Of a stretch of 64,000 nt of DNA, positions 21,802 through 32,537 are shown piece by piece; the stretch's first letter is position 1; the number at the start of each line of letters is the position of its first letter. This DNA comes from Pohlia nutans (Eukaryota; Streptophyta; Bryopsida; Bryales; Mniaceae). The DNA lies in the NCBI GenBank assembly GCA_022496805.1, contig CM040094.1, positions 19,925,501 to 19,989,500 of the forward strand, read 5' to 3'. Made by a program: the position numbers and the translations under genes. Below the pieces are notes generated by a model. The model did no database searches. It saw only the letters and a program-made list of their open reading frames with translations, and was not told the origin of the DNA.

Positions 21802-24541
21802 CTGACGAAGGATAAGTTATTCCAGCAGTGGCAGTAGGGACTAGGGAGGGGAGAGGGAGGGAGTGAGAGGGATGCAATGCGCAGCTCCTTTCTGTGCCTG
21901 GCTGCTTCTAGAACCCCGACTCTAAATCTCCCTTTCACGTAAATGCAGGCACTGTATACCTCGGAATTTCGCCCATTATTCTAGAATTTTCATTTTGGGC
22001 TTTTATTCGCACTTCATGGGCTTTTTTTTGGCAAATTAGAGAAAACCGAAAAGAAGAGAGGTTGCAACAGGAGTCAAACATGAGTCTTGGCATTAAAAAT
22101 ATGATCCACTGTCACATATTCTCAGTGAATAGTAACTTGGTCTCCAATTAAATAGCAAATGAGGGTTGGGGGAACGTGTTCGCAATTGAGGGTCCCGCAG
22201 CCAATACATTATCAGGTGTTTGTTTTAGAGTATTTAGAAACTCAACTTAGTCTCAGTTTTGCACATATACTCTGCTCAACACAAGTTTTGAGGTGAGTTT
22301 CCTCTTTGAGAGCTTCTTTTCGGTTAACTCTATTGTTATTCACATTTGGGGCTTTCAGTTGCAATGAAGTCTTGGGGACCTACTTGGGCGTCTTGGGACG
22401 GTTTCTATTGGGGACCTGAAGGTTCAAATCAAAAAATTTGACTTATGGGAAATTTTCCACTTTGGCACTTTCCGGCGATTACCATGTTTTCTTTCGAATT
22501 TGACATGGAACGTTTGTCTACATTGAGAACGTTCATTCATCTCTTCGTCATATGTCACTTCAACGTGGAACTCTCTACATGTCACATTTGTAAGTTCATA
22601 CCGATGACCTTCCGATTTGCATTTCAAGATTGGCTAATTAGAAGAGTAGGACCCTATATGAACCTCCCAATCCTAAGTGTGGCACAAATAGAAACGTTCG
22701 ATTTCGGAAGGTACAGATGCTCAATGGAAAGTTGCCCTTAGGGTTATTGTTTTAGGAAGGGCCCAACCGGCACAAAATAATACAAATTGAAAAAAATAAA
22801 AATAAAAATAAAAATCATAACTACCTTCTTTATTGTATAAATAAACTAGAGAAAAAAAAAGAGATGAATAGACCATTTGATGATTCCATTTCAAATTTGT
22901 CCTTACTTGGACTATAATAAAAAGTCTTTGTGCCCGAGTGATGGCCCAATCCCGAGCTCGATTCAATTCAATTTTGCAAATATAGCCTATATTATTGAAT
23001 TGGATCCGGATTATGGCGACCCAATTTTTGGGAACAAAAACATTCTACATAAGCAACCATGTTGTCAAAGAACAAATTGGGTTGGCCCTTGGTATAAGCA
23101 ATTGGACTCAATTTTAAAAGTTTTAATGATTCCATTAATCCATTTTTGTATTTTGCAAAATGGCCCAACAATTGGGCTTTAATTTTAAGTTGTCCCTTAA
23201 AGCCACTTTACACTAGGGTTTGGGCCCAATTCTCATGGGGTTCAATAAACCCATTTGTTGAACTTGAGAAACCTCACCTTTGAACTTGAAAAGTTGAATA
23301 AAATAATGATACATGAATTGGACATGGACTCAAGGGTAAAGCCCCTTTAGATTTAATAGTGGGTCCAATTTTTAATTGAACCTAAACCCCAAGTGTGAAA
23401 GAGATGTTTTTGGCTTATTTGTAAATAGTGAAAACCACTTGCCCGTCAAAAACCTCTACTATCGATTCGTGTCCTTGTACTGTCCTTACAACTATCCATG
23501 TAACTGTCCCTGAAATTGCTCATGGCTTGAATCTTTCCAACCTAGATCTACGGCATGATTGTCCTATTTTTTAAGATCTAATACAAATCCATACATTTCA
23601 AAGGCTCATCTACAAGCTCCAAGTGTTCAAACGGCCGATCTACAATATGTTCGAACTAGATCTCAAAACTACGTCCCACACAACACAAGCTTCAAGACTC
23701 AAAGTATGGTTTGGCCCCTTTCTTCTAAGGGACTAAATATTGCTCATATATCATAAAATCATGTACAATGGACTCTAAACTGGCCCTTTTAGTCCTCCAT
23801 ACTAATTCCACAACACACACACTACTACCATACACACACGCCCTTACTCCACCAACATTCTACCAACACATATGAAAATGAGAGCAACAAAGGCTGAATG
23901 CCATCACTATTTGTGAACCGCCCAACTGGTTCACAAACCACGGTAAACCATTACCGTGGTGTTTGGTATTATTTTCCCAAATTTTAACCTTTATTTATAG
24001 AATTTTAGTTGATAGGACTGATTGGCGTATTTTGGCAATTATTTACAATGTGTTTGTATTTAGAATTTTGCCTTGTACTAGAAGTTCTGCTTGAATTTCC
24101 TAGATAAGGGTTTTTTGACCTTTCAATCGTGGGTTTTGGTGATTTTGTAACACTTGCTCAATATTTAAAAGGCATAGTTTAGTAGTGCTCTTTATAGAGT
24201 TTTGGCGTTGCTAATTTTGTTAGTTAGAATTTATCTCTCGGTTAACTAGGAGTAGAGTAGAATTTTAGTAGGAGTAAAGTGGAATTTTAGTAAGAGTAGA
24301 TTTTAAGATGGATGATTATGGGTGTGGATTCAAATCCTCTGTTCTTTGGTAGAGAGGGGGGAGGTTTTTGTCGACAGGGGCAGAGCATTGTCGGTATAAA
24401 AGAACAAAAGTTTTAGCCGTTATGATATTTTTTTTCTAGTAGTTAGAGGCAATTGTCATAGAGATCAGTGTGTGATTAGGGTGGTAAGCGAGTATAGCTT
24501 GAGGAGATTGCGAGGGTGCAAGTAGTGGATAGTCAGACAAG
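21802..24541. other. Upstream of Cpn10: no supported gene
   Basis: The first 100 bases are the probable Cpn10 leader and promoter. From there to 24541 the sequence is AT-rich. Many short frames exist but none has recognisable protein content. A short imperfect direct repeat (AGTAGAATTTTAGTAGGAGT type) is near 24250-24300. Probably degenerate transposon sequence. Confidence 0.5.
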
Positions 24542-25006
24542 ATGGGCGCGTTGTGTGGCGATGGCAGCAGCGAGTTGGAGCGATTGGAATCAGGTTGCGG
24601 CGTACTCAAGCACGGTGTTGGAAAGACCAAGAGGAGTCGCGGTGCGGCCAAGGTGCAGCGAAGTTCGCGGTGCGGGGGTAGCCAGGATCGAGAACGCACG
24701 ACCACTACGGTGCATAGCAAGGGCGCAACATGGACGAAAAAGCACAATATCGTGGGCAATGTCAAGCCGCTCGAGCACATCAGGAGCATCAACATCCTGA
24801 TGTTCAAGACGTCCGAGAAAGCCATTTTGGCCAAGCAGACGGCGTCCCACACGGAGGTTCTCAATGCCTCGCCCAACGCCATCTCGAACGTGGTGAAGAA
24901 CGAGAACACAATCCTGCCTAAGGTCCTACCTCAAATCTTCGAGTCCACAACGTTTGTGAAGGCAGGAGCGAGCCTGGCTGCGTTCGCTTGTGCAAGATGG
25001 GTGTAG
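24542..25006 (+). CDS. Unrecognised GC-rich open frame, 154 codons
   Basis: An ATG-to-TAG frame in a sharply GC-rich island inside AT-rich sequence. The N-terminal half is basic and low in hydrophobic residues; the second half (NILMFKTSEKAIL, NAISNVVKNENTILPKV, KAGASLAAFACARWV) has more typical composition. Not recognised as any family. Overlapping frames are open on both strands, as expected in GC-rich DNA, so coding status is doubtful. It could be a captured gene fragment within a mobile element. TTTTTTTCAGCTC just after the stop resembles a splice acceptor. Confidence 0.25.
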   Translation: MGALCGDGSSELERLESGCGVLKHGVGKTKRSRGAAKVQRSSRCGGSQDRERTTTTVHSKGATWTKKHNIVGNVKPLEHIRSINILMFKTSEKAILAKQTASHTEVLNASPNAISNVVKNENTILPKVLPQIFESTTFVKAGASLAAFACARWV

Positions 25007-27239
25007 TGTGAACCCTTGTTTTTTTCAGCTCTAAATTGAATTAGAATGTGAAAGTGTAGAGTCTAATAGACTAGAATGGAAACGGTATATTAAAAGAGAT
25101 ATCAATAGTCAATTAGACTTGAATGGAGCACTTAGAGGGTGTGGCTTTTAGGATTTCTTGACATATATAACAATGAGAAGGGAGATGTCTTTTTCGCTGC
25201 ACTGATAGGAGTGATAGTCTAAATATAATATTTTGTACGTTTTTTGCTCTGTAAATATTTCTATGTTGTTCATGCTCAAAGCCAAGTTGACAGGGAGGAA
25301 TAAAGAAGAACTTGAATGCTGGATTATGTTTTATTGTTCTTGCTTGTTGATTTGATGAATTTGAATTTGTCTACTTGACTCAGTTCCATTTGCTGTTGAA
25401 TGAGAGTGTTGTATATAAACACTGAATTAGGAATTTTTGCACTTGGCCATATGACAATGCACTTGTTGCCCGTCGAGCAGAAATGAACCTTTTTGAAGTT
25501 GGAGGGGGTTACAATTTTGGTACTCGTGGGTTTTAGGATTAGGAATTGAAGAACTATTAAAATGGGAATTTTGGAGGTTTCTATTTACTCCAATCATGCA
25601 AAATTTGGTCACACATGCGGGTTTGCTTTTGTTGGAACTTTTCCCTTTGCCTCTGTGACTTCACCATGCACTCGCACATTGTTCTCTTGTTCAAGCTCAC
25701 TCCTTGCTCTTACTTCACTAAATAGGTAGATTAGTGTTAGATACACTAATTTACACAAACATGTTGTAATTTTTTACTATTGACCAATTTTTTTACCCTC
25801 TATATTGGTCAAGATGGGGATCTTTCAATAGTATTGGAATCAATGTCTTTAGTAAAAAGAATTTGTCGAGAGTAAAAATCTATAATATTTTCAAATCTTA
25901 TAATTATCTAACACTAATCTACCTATTTAGTGTAGTAAGTTTCCCCATGAGAATATAGCCACGTCTTTGACAAATCATCTGTGTCCTCACAAGATAGCTC
26001 CCACAATGCTTCCATACAATTCATATACCTTGTTCTACTAGATCCCTGCTCGTCTTGCCTTCCTTGTCTTCTCATAAGAGAATCCTACACAACTTTCAAC
26101 TTCAATCAAAAAATAAATTCCATATACGTGGCATTGACACGATAGTCCCAAAATTCATAGAATACAAATGGCATTCCCTCATTACTTAAAAAAAAGAATT
26201 CAAACGAAGATAAACTTTGGGTTCAATTTTCAAAAACGTGCTTCCCTACATTGTGGTATTATGCAATGTACATTCTAATACTATTTTTATTTCCCCATTC
26301 ATAAATACTAAAACCAAAAACATCAAATGCTAGAATCAATTGTAAAATGAACAAATGTATGAAGAAAAAGAAGAAAAATATTCAGATGAAAAGAAAACAG
26401 AGAAATTTAAATTTAGATTATACATTTCGTATAAACTGAAATGTCACAAAAGATCTAGTAAAAACATATTATTTTACATTAAAAAATACCAAGAAAATAA
26501 ATTGGAAAAAAGGAAAAATACCAAAAATAAAAACCCCAAATAGCAACAAAAAAAACAATAAAAAAATTAATAACGAAAAAAAATCCAAAAAAACTCTAAA
26601 AGCATTTCAAAAAACTAAATTTAAATTTATTATTTTAAAAAATAAATAAGTAAACCAGGAAGACCCGGGCGGGCGTTGGCCCGATTGGCCAAGGTTAGGG
26701 TTTTGGCCTTGGCTGGCCAAGGGCGTGGCCCTTGGCTAGTTCTGTCCACCTCGCGGAGCTCCGCGGGGTTGACAGACGCGTCCATTGGGAGGGCGCGTCA
26801 AACTATGAAATGGCTTTTTTAAAAGCCCATTCTAGTTATTCCTAGTATATAATGCCCACACCATCTTATGTTCTACACGTTTCACACTTTACCTCTCAAA
26901 GGTCATGCTCTCTCAACTCTTTCTTTTGCAAATGACACTAGTTAGGGTTGTGAAGCTCAATATATATGCGTTCTAGATATTTTTTTTCACCATTTTTTCT
27001 TAAAATGCACATCTATGATGATTTTAACCTTATTTTCTTTAATTCTTTGTAGGCGCGTTGGATTGGAGCGAACATCGTGATGTATAACAAGTTTAGGTAA
27101 GCATTGTTTTGCAAAAATCCTTTTATTTTCAACACATCTCATTCATTTGTTGTTTTCACCTCAAATCATTTTATCTTGCTTTTAATTACAAGTAATTATG
27201 TATGATCGCATTTTAAACATTAAATTTGGATCGATCATA
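25007..27239. other. AT-rich sequence, no supported gene
   Basis: It contains the left end of the 25415-29734 segment, one MITE (25713-25937), a very A-rich stretch (about 26340-26650) and an abrupt GC-rich block of about 150 bp (26655-26805) rich in GGCC and other short palindromes. A TATA-like TATATAATG follows at about 26846. No protein is recognised. Confidence 0.45.
25713..25937. mobile_element. MITE with ACTAAATAG-type ends, copy 2
   Basis: Ends CACTAAATAGGTAGATTAG and CTAATCTACCTATTTAGTG are perfect inverted repeats. Its interior is over 90 percent the same by eye as the reverse complement of 1928-2153. Non-coding. Confidence 0.75.
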
Positions 27240-29110
27240 TAGGCACCAACCACTAAATTTAGCATATTTAGTCATAGGAACTCAAGTTTCTCATAAAATT
27301 CTATGGTTCAAAAACAAACTCCACATTAGGACCCCTAGAGGTTTGGGGTAGCCAAATGTCATGTTAGATGTGACAGATTTCTCTTTGAAATTTCTAAATA
27401 CAGCATAATACACCACACATGATGAAATTTGATGTACATTTCTGCAATTCAAAAGACAATCACCATTTTAAGAACCTTAGATATTAAAGGCATTCAAATT
27501 TCATGTTTAGTTCCAATATTTATAGTCGAAAGCTTCTAAATTTAGCATATTTTGCCATACATTCTTGAATTTGATGTAGATTTCCATAATTTGAACAACA
27601 AACAACATGCTTGGGCACCTAGAGGCTAGGGACACCAAATTTTCATGTTGGGTTCTAAGATTTATAGTCAAATTTTGCTAAATTTAGCATATTTTGTCGT
27701 ACATACTCAAATCTGATGTAGATTTCCGCAAATTGAAAGACAAACAACATATTAATGCACCTAGAGGCTAGGGGATCCAGATCTCATGTAGGGTTCCTAC
27801 ATTTATAGTCCAAATATGCTAAATTTAGCAGATTTTACCATAGATGCTTGAATTTGATGTAGATTTCTGCAAATCGGAAAACAAACAGCATGTAGGGCAC
27901 CTAGAGGTTAGGAGGACCCAAGTTTCATGTTGAGTTCTGAGATTCCTAGTCATAAACTACTAAATTTAGCAAATTTTGCCATACATGCTTGAATTTGAAG
28001 TAGGTTTCCGCAATTTAAATGGCAACAACATGCTAGGGCCCCTGAAGGCTTGGGACATCCAAATTTTATGTTCGGTTCTTAGATTTTTAGCCAAAAGATG
28101 CTAAATTTAGCAAATTTTTCCATGCGTGTTCAAATTTAATGTAGATTTCCACAATTCGAACAACAAACATCACGTTAGGGCGCCTAAGTCCTAGGAGCAC
28201 TGAAATTTCATGTTGGGTTCCGAGATTTGTAGTCAAAAGCTGCTAAATTTAGCAGATGTTGCCATACATGCTCAAATATGATGTACATTTTTGCAATTCA
28301 AAAGACGAACAACACATCAAGGCACCGAGAGGTTAGGGGGACGTAAATTTCATGTTGAGTTCCGAGATTTATAGTCAAATGTTGCTAAATTTAGCAGATT
28401 TTGCCATACATGCTTAAATTTGATGTAGATTTCCGCAATTCAAAAGACAAACACCACGTTAGGATCCCTAGAGATAAGGGACACGTAAAATTTCATGTTG
28501 GGGTCCAATATTTACAATGAAAAGCTACTAAATTTCAATTTTTTTCTAAATTTCAGCAATTTGAAAAGCAAGGAATATGTAAGGCCCCATAGAGGTTAGG
28601 ATCATCCAAATTTCACATTAGGTTCCAAAATTTATGGTCAAAAGTTTCTAAATTTAGCAGATTTGACCATACATGATTGAATTTGATGTAAAGTTTTGCA
28701 ATTCGAAAGAAAAACACCACGTTAGGACCCCTAGAGGTTAGGGGCACTCAAATTGCATGTTGGGTTTCAAGATTTACAGTCAAAAGTTGCTAAATTTAGC
28801 ATATTTTGCCATACATGCTTGAATTTGATGTAAATTTTTGCAACTCGAAAGACAAACACCTCGTTAGGACCTCTATAGGTTAGGAGCATCCAAAATACAT
28901 GTTGGATTCCGAGAATTACAGTCAAAAGTTGCTAAATTTAGTTGATTTTGCCATACATGCTTGAATTGAATGTAAAATTCCAAATTTCATAAGACAAACA
29001 CCATTTTAGGACCCTTGTAGGTTAGGAGCACTGAAATTTCATGTTGGGTTCGAAGATTTAAATTTTAAACAAACTAAATTTAGCATATTTTGCAATGCAT
29101 ATTCAAATTT
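27240..29110. repeat. Tandem array of about 142 bp units, roughly 13 copies
   Basis: The landmark CTAAATTTAGCA recurs at about 27255, 27538, 27680, 27831, 27962, 28103, 28245, 28387, 28650, 28792, 28934 and 29076, a mode of 142 bp. Units also share CATACATGCTTGAATTTGA, CTAGAGGTTAGGG and TTTCATGTTGGGTTC. Copies differ by 10-25 percent by eye, so the array is old or weakly homogenised. No coding role. Confidence 0.9.
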
Positions 29111-29734
29111 GCTGCCAATTCCTGCGATATGAAAGCAATACAAAACATCATGGTTTCTAGGAATTATTTGCCTTGAAATTTCATCTTGGGGTTATTTTAA
29201 TTATAAAAGAGATTTGGTAAATGCAATTGTTTGGTTAAAGAAGTCTAAATTTGACATTTATTTGTTCAATTGACATTGACTGATCATTGTATGATGTTTA
29301 GAGTTGATAGATTATACGACGACCTCGAGTGAGTGAAGTATCGTCAATTGGGAGAAGAAGACAATTATACATATGAGTAGGTCGTAGTGGAGTAGTAATA
29401 TAGATCGAGAATGTAGGCAAGGGAGAACCCTTTAATATAGTAGGATAGTGCAAATATTACTTGTTTTAAAGTGTATGCCTTCATTTTTTATAAAAAGAAG
29501 CGTTTTGTTTTGACTTTCTATCAAATTGTACTAAAAAAATATTGCACATTATGTATAATTTTCTTTTAATTCATGAAAAATTCAATACGAACGAATGTGT
29601 TGTTGCTAATTAAAAATGAGAATACATGAAATTTTAGAGGGGCAAAATTTCAAAAAAGTGCAAATTTTTCTCCGTCGTGGCCATCGGACAATGCACTTGG
29701 CCAAGTGCAAAAATTCCTAATTTAGTGTTTATAA

Positions 29735-32059
29735 TGCTTGATATGTGTTGTGAATTAATACTGGAGGCATTCGTGTAACAGTCTACCTGACAAATTATTG
29801 ATTGAGTCTCGAATATCATTGTATGAGAGTGCATGACAATCAAATGAGAAGAATTCTGGTCAAATTGATTTGAGTTTACCAATACATGTTGTGAAGAATG
29901 TACATAGCGAGCGCATAACTACATTGAGATCATGGGGAATTGGTGAATTGATTCAATCAAATAGACCTTGTACACTTTGATCAAATTGACATAGTGATGA
30001 ATGTTGAATAAAAGACCAATTGAGGAAGTTTTTTCACTTGTCTATTTGACTATACTGAGAACAATAATGTGATTGACCCATAAAAGAAGTATATCATTTT
30101 GAGAACGAAACTGATCAATTTGACTTGGAAAAAATAGACAAATCCTGAATATGAAAGAGGACACTGGGAATACTCAATAACTATCTATTTGACTTCTATT
30201 TAGAGTGTCACGTAGAGCGTATAAAATTATAGCGAATAATATGTATGAGTTAATGTATACCAGGTAGGGATTGTTAATTTGACTTAAGAAGTGCATTTGT
30301 GTGTGTGAATGAGTTAATAGATATACAATGTATAAGTCATGATTGAGACTCTTTGAAAATTAAATATACATAGTGACGACTATGTATAAATAGGAGTGAG
30401 ACCAAGGAAGTTGATATCTAGTGAGTGAAACTAGAGTGTTTTAAACTTTGTTGTGGTGCATTGCCTTATATTATGAATTACCATGGGAATTAAGAGATTC
30501 AAAATGAATCTTGTTATAAAAATTTGATAAGAATTGTACAACTGATATAAATGAAATAAAGAAAGTCAATTTGACATTGGATACTTTATACAACGAATGA
30601 TCCATGAGATTAGCGAGTCATAGTGATAAAGAGTGAATCCACAAAGACTGGCCATTTTTATGAAATAACTGTTATTTATAAACTATAATTTAGACTGATA
30701 GTGTAGATCCTCGTGGGTGATAATAGGATCAATGTCGTTGTAGTGTTTTGTGTCCTAAGAGTTGGGATACGTAAATTCTTAAAGTATGAGAAATACACTG
30801 AATAAGTAAAGAATGCGAGAGGGGGCAAGATGAAGTATATAAAGACTCAAGCGAAAGACTTATGTGAGATAAGAATCCTCTTTCTTAACTTAAGCAAAAT
30901 ATAATATAGGATAAAATATATATGAATTTATATATAGACATAAGGAAAGTGAGGACTATAAAGCATGGATACTTTGGAACAACACTTGTCTATTTGACTC
31001 ATATTGGATACTATATAAAAGGGTGTCTCCTTTTTTTTTACTATTTGACCTTAGGATAGGATATGTTTGTTGCATATATAAGGAAAATACATGACTGGAA
31101 CTAATTATAAGCGGGAGCCCCTATCCCATTATAACATAAGACAAGATTTATTAACGTTAGGTAATTGAGTCTAATTATCTTCACCCTTACAAGTGACTTT
31201 AGCGACTTATCCTTCAACGATTCAATCTTTCCCCTTAAAAGAACTCTACCAGAAAAGATCAATGTGGGTTAGGATTCCTTTTTGAACTTTTCCGTACTAC
31301 AATGGCTCCTGCAATTCCGAGTGGCGGAGAAGTGGTAGCGCGACGAAGATTGAAGAGTGGCGTGATGGATGAACACGGTGGAGATCCAGAGATCCGGTAG
31401 GAGGAGCAGTGAGGCAGTTTGAGATTAGTTGTGGTACGGTCACAAGCAAGCGCGGTGTGAGGAACACTGACGAGGTGGCGATGCGCGTCACCGACAATGG
31501 AGCCAGGCCGCGGAGATCGACGAATTGAGCATCACGATCATGATTTCCAATTCCATGTTCTTCTATGTGACAATACGGAGGTCGACAGTGTGATATTACA
31601 GAGGGAGGACCTCATCACCTCCCCCTTTCCCAAATTTTGTATAATTTTGGCGTGATTTGGACTCCTTAGGCTTAGACAAACTTTTAGGAACTTGTAGTGT
31701 TGTAATAGCAATTCTAATTATTTTTTCCCGAGATTCCCGGATTGAGATTGCGTCGTGGATTCCCTCAAGTTATTGGTGTTTGATTTTTTGGGTTGTTGTT
31801 CATTCCTTTGGGTGGTTGAATAGCGTTGAGATTTTGTGAACCCGGTGTTGGGCATAGTGCAGAAGCGCTGCCAAAATTGCATTGGACTAGATTCCATGAT
31901 AATTAAACAAATAGTTGAATTTGTAAGTTGTTCAGGGTGCAATTCCCAATTTGCGTTGTATGTTTGACCAATCAAACTCCAATTGAGGTACTATGAGTAC
32001 CTAGGGCTAATTGTGTTGGATTCAGGACAATTTGGTATTCTTTTGGGTCATATTAGTAC
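29735..32059. other. AT-rich sequence, then right flank of the LTR element
   Basis: 29735-31260 is AT-rich with recurrent TTGACTTG and TCTATTTGACT phrases and no recognisable protein. 31266-31640 is GC-richer with only short frames. 31860-32059 is the genomic flank of the LTR element: its reverse complement matches the repeat unit at 48405-48490 (AGAATACCAAATTG, AACACAATTAGCCCTAGG). Confidence 0.5.
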
Positions 32060-32469
32060 TGGTAGGTCCCCTTGGTAAGAACCTACTCGGTAATCAGTAC
32101 CGGGGGATTACTAGCTACCGAGGAGAAGGAAAGTAACTGAATGGACAGCAAAATACTCAAGGCTAAGTTAGTTATCGCAAAACTGCGGGAAGACAAACTG
32201 ATCTAAACAACCAATGGTATACAGAAAGTCACTCGGTAGGGGATAATTCAGAAGACAACACTTCTAGTACAAGACGATTATCTGGGAAAATGGAGCATGC
32301 CAATGAGGTTGGCTCTATTGCTTTTATACCACAGTACAACCAGATCTGACAATTAGATCAGATCGGTAAAAAAGTGTTTCCTAGATCTACCTACTGGGGT
32401 AACTTGGAAAATTACCTAGGTAAAACTCAGATCGGTAGACCTACTGATACTCCTATTTTACAGTTAACA
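32060..32469 (-). repeat. 3' LTR of a Ty3-type element (minus orientation), 410 bp
   Basis: Read on the minus strand it begins TGTTAAC and ends CCTACCA, as LTRs should (TG...CA). It has the same 410 bp length as the plus-strand LTR at 49004-49413 with only a few percent difference by eye. Its outer flank reads GTACT on the minus strand, equal to the five bases preceding the 49004 LTR, so the two LTRs appear to be the two ends of one original insertion. Confidence 0.88.
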
Positions 32470-32484
32470 CTATCCCCCCTCTAA
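32470..32484 (-). promoter_or_regulatory. Polypurine tract
   Basis: On the minus strand AGAGGGGGGATAG lies directly before the 3' LTR. This is the expected primer site for plus-strand DNA synthesis and confirms the orientation of the element. Confidence 0.8.
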
Positions 32485-32537
32485 ACCAAGTTCACACCTG
32501 GAACTTGATTTTTCACTTAGATATACCGGAGGGATTT

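Larger units (their letters stand above)
25415..29734. mobile_element. Putative 4.3 kb element with inverted ends
   Basis: About 35 bp at the left (TATAAACACTGAATTAGG, then AATTTTTGCACTTGGCCA) is complementary, with one or two mismatches, to 29699-29734. Between lie a MITE, a GC-rich block, a TATA-like site and a 142 bp tandem array. No transposase frame and no clean target duplication were found, so it may be a non-autonomous DNA element or simply an inverted repeat. Confidence 0.4.

Noticed and set aside
31302..31400. Short plus-strand frame starting ATGGCTCCTGCAATTCC
   Set aside because: Only about 32 codons, no recognisable content, no conserved neighbour.
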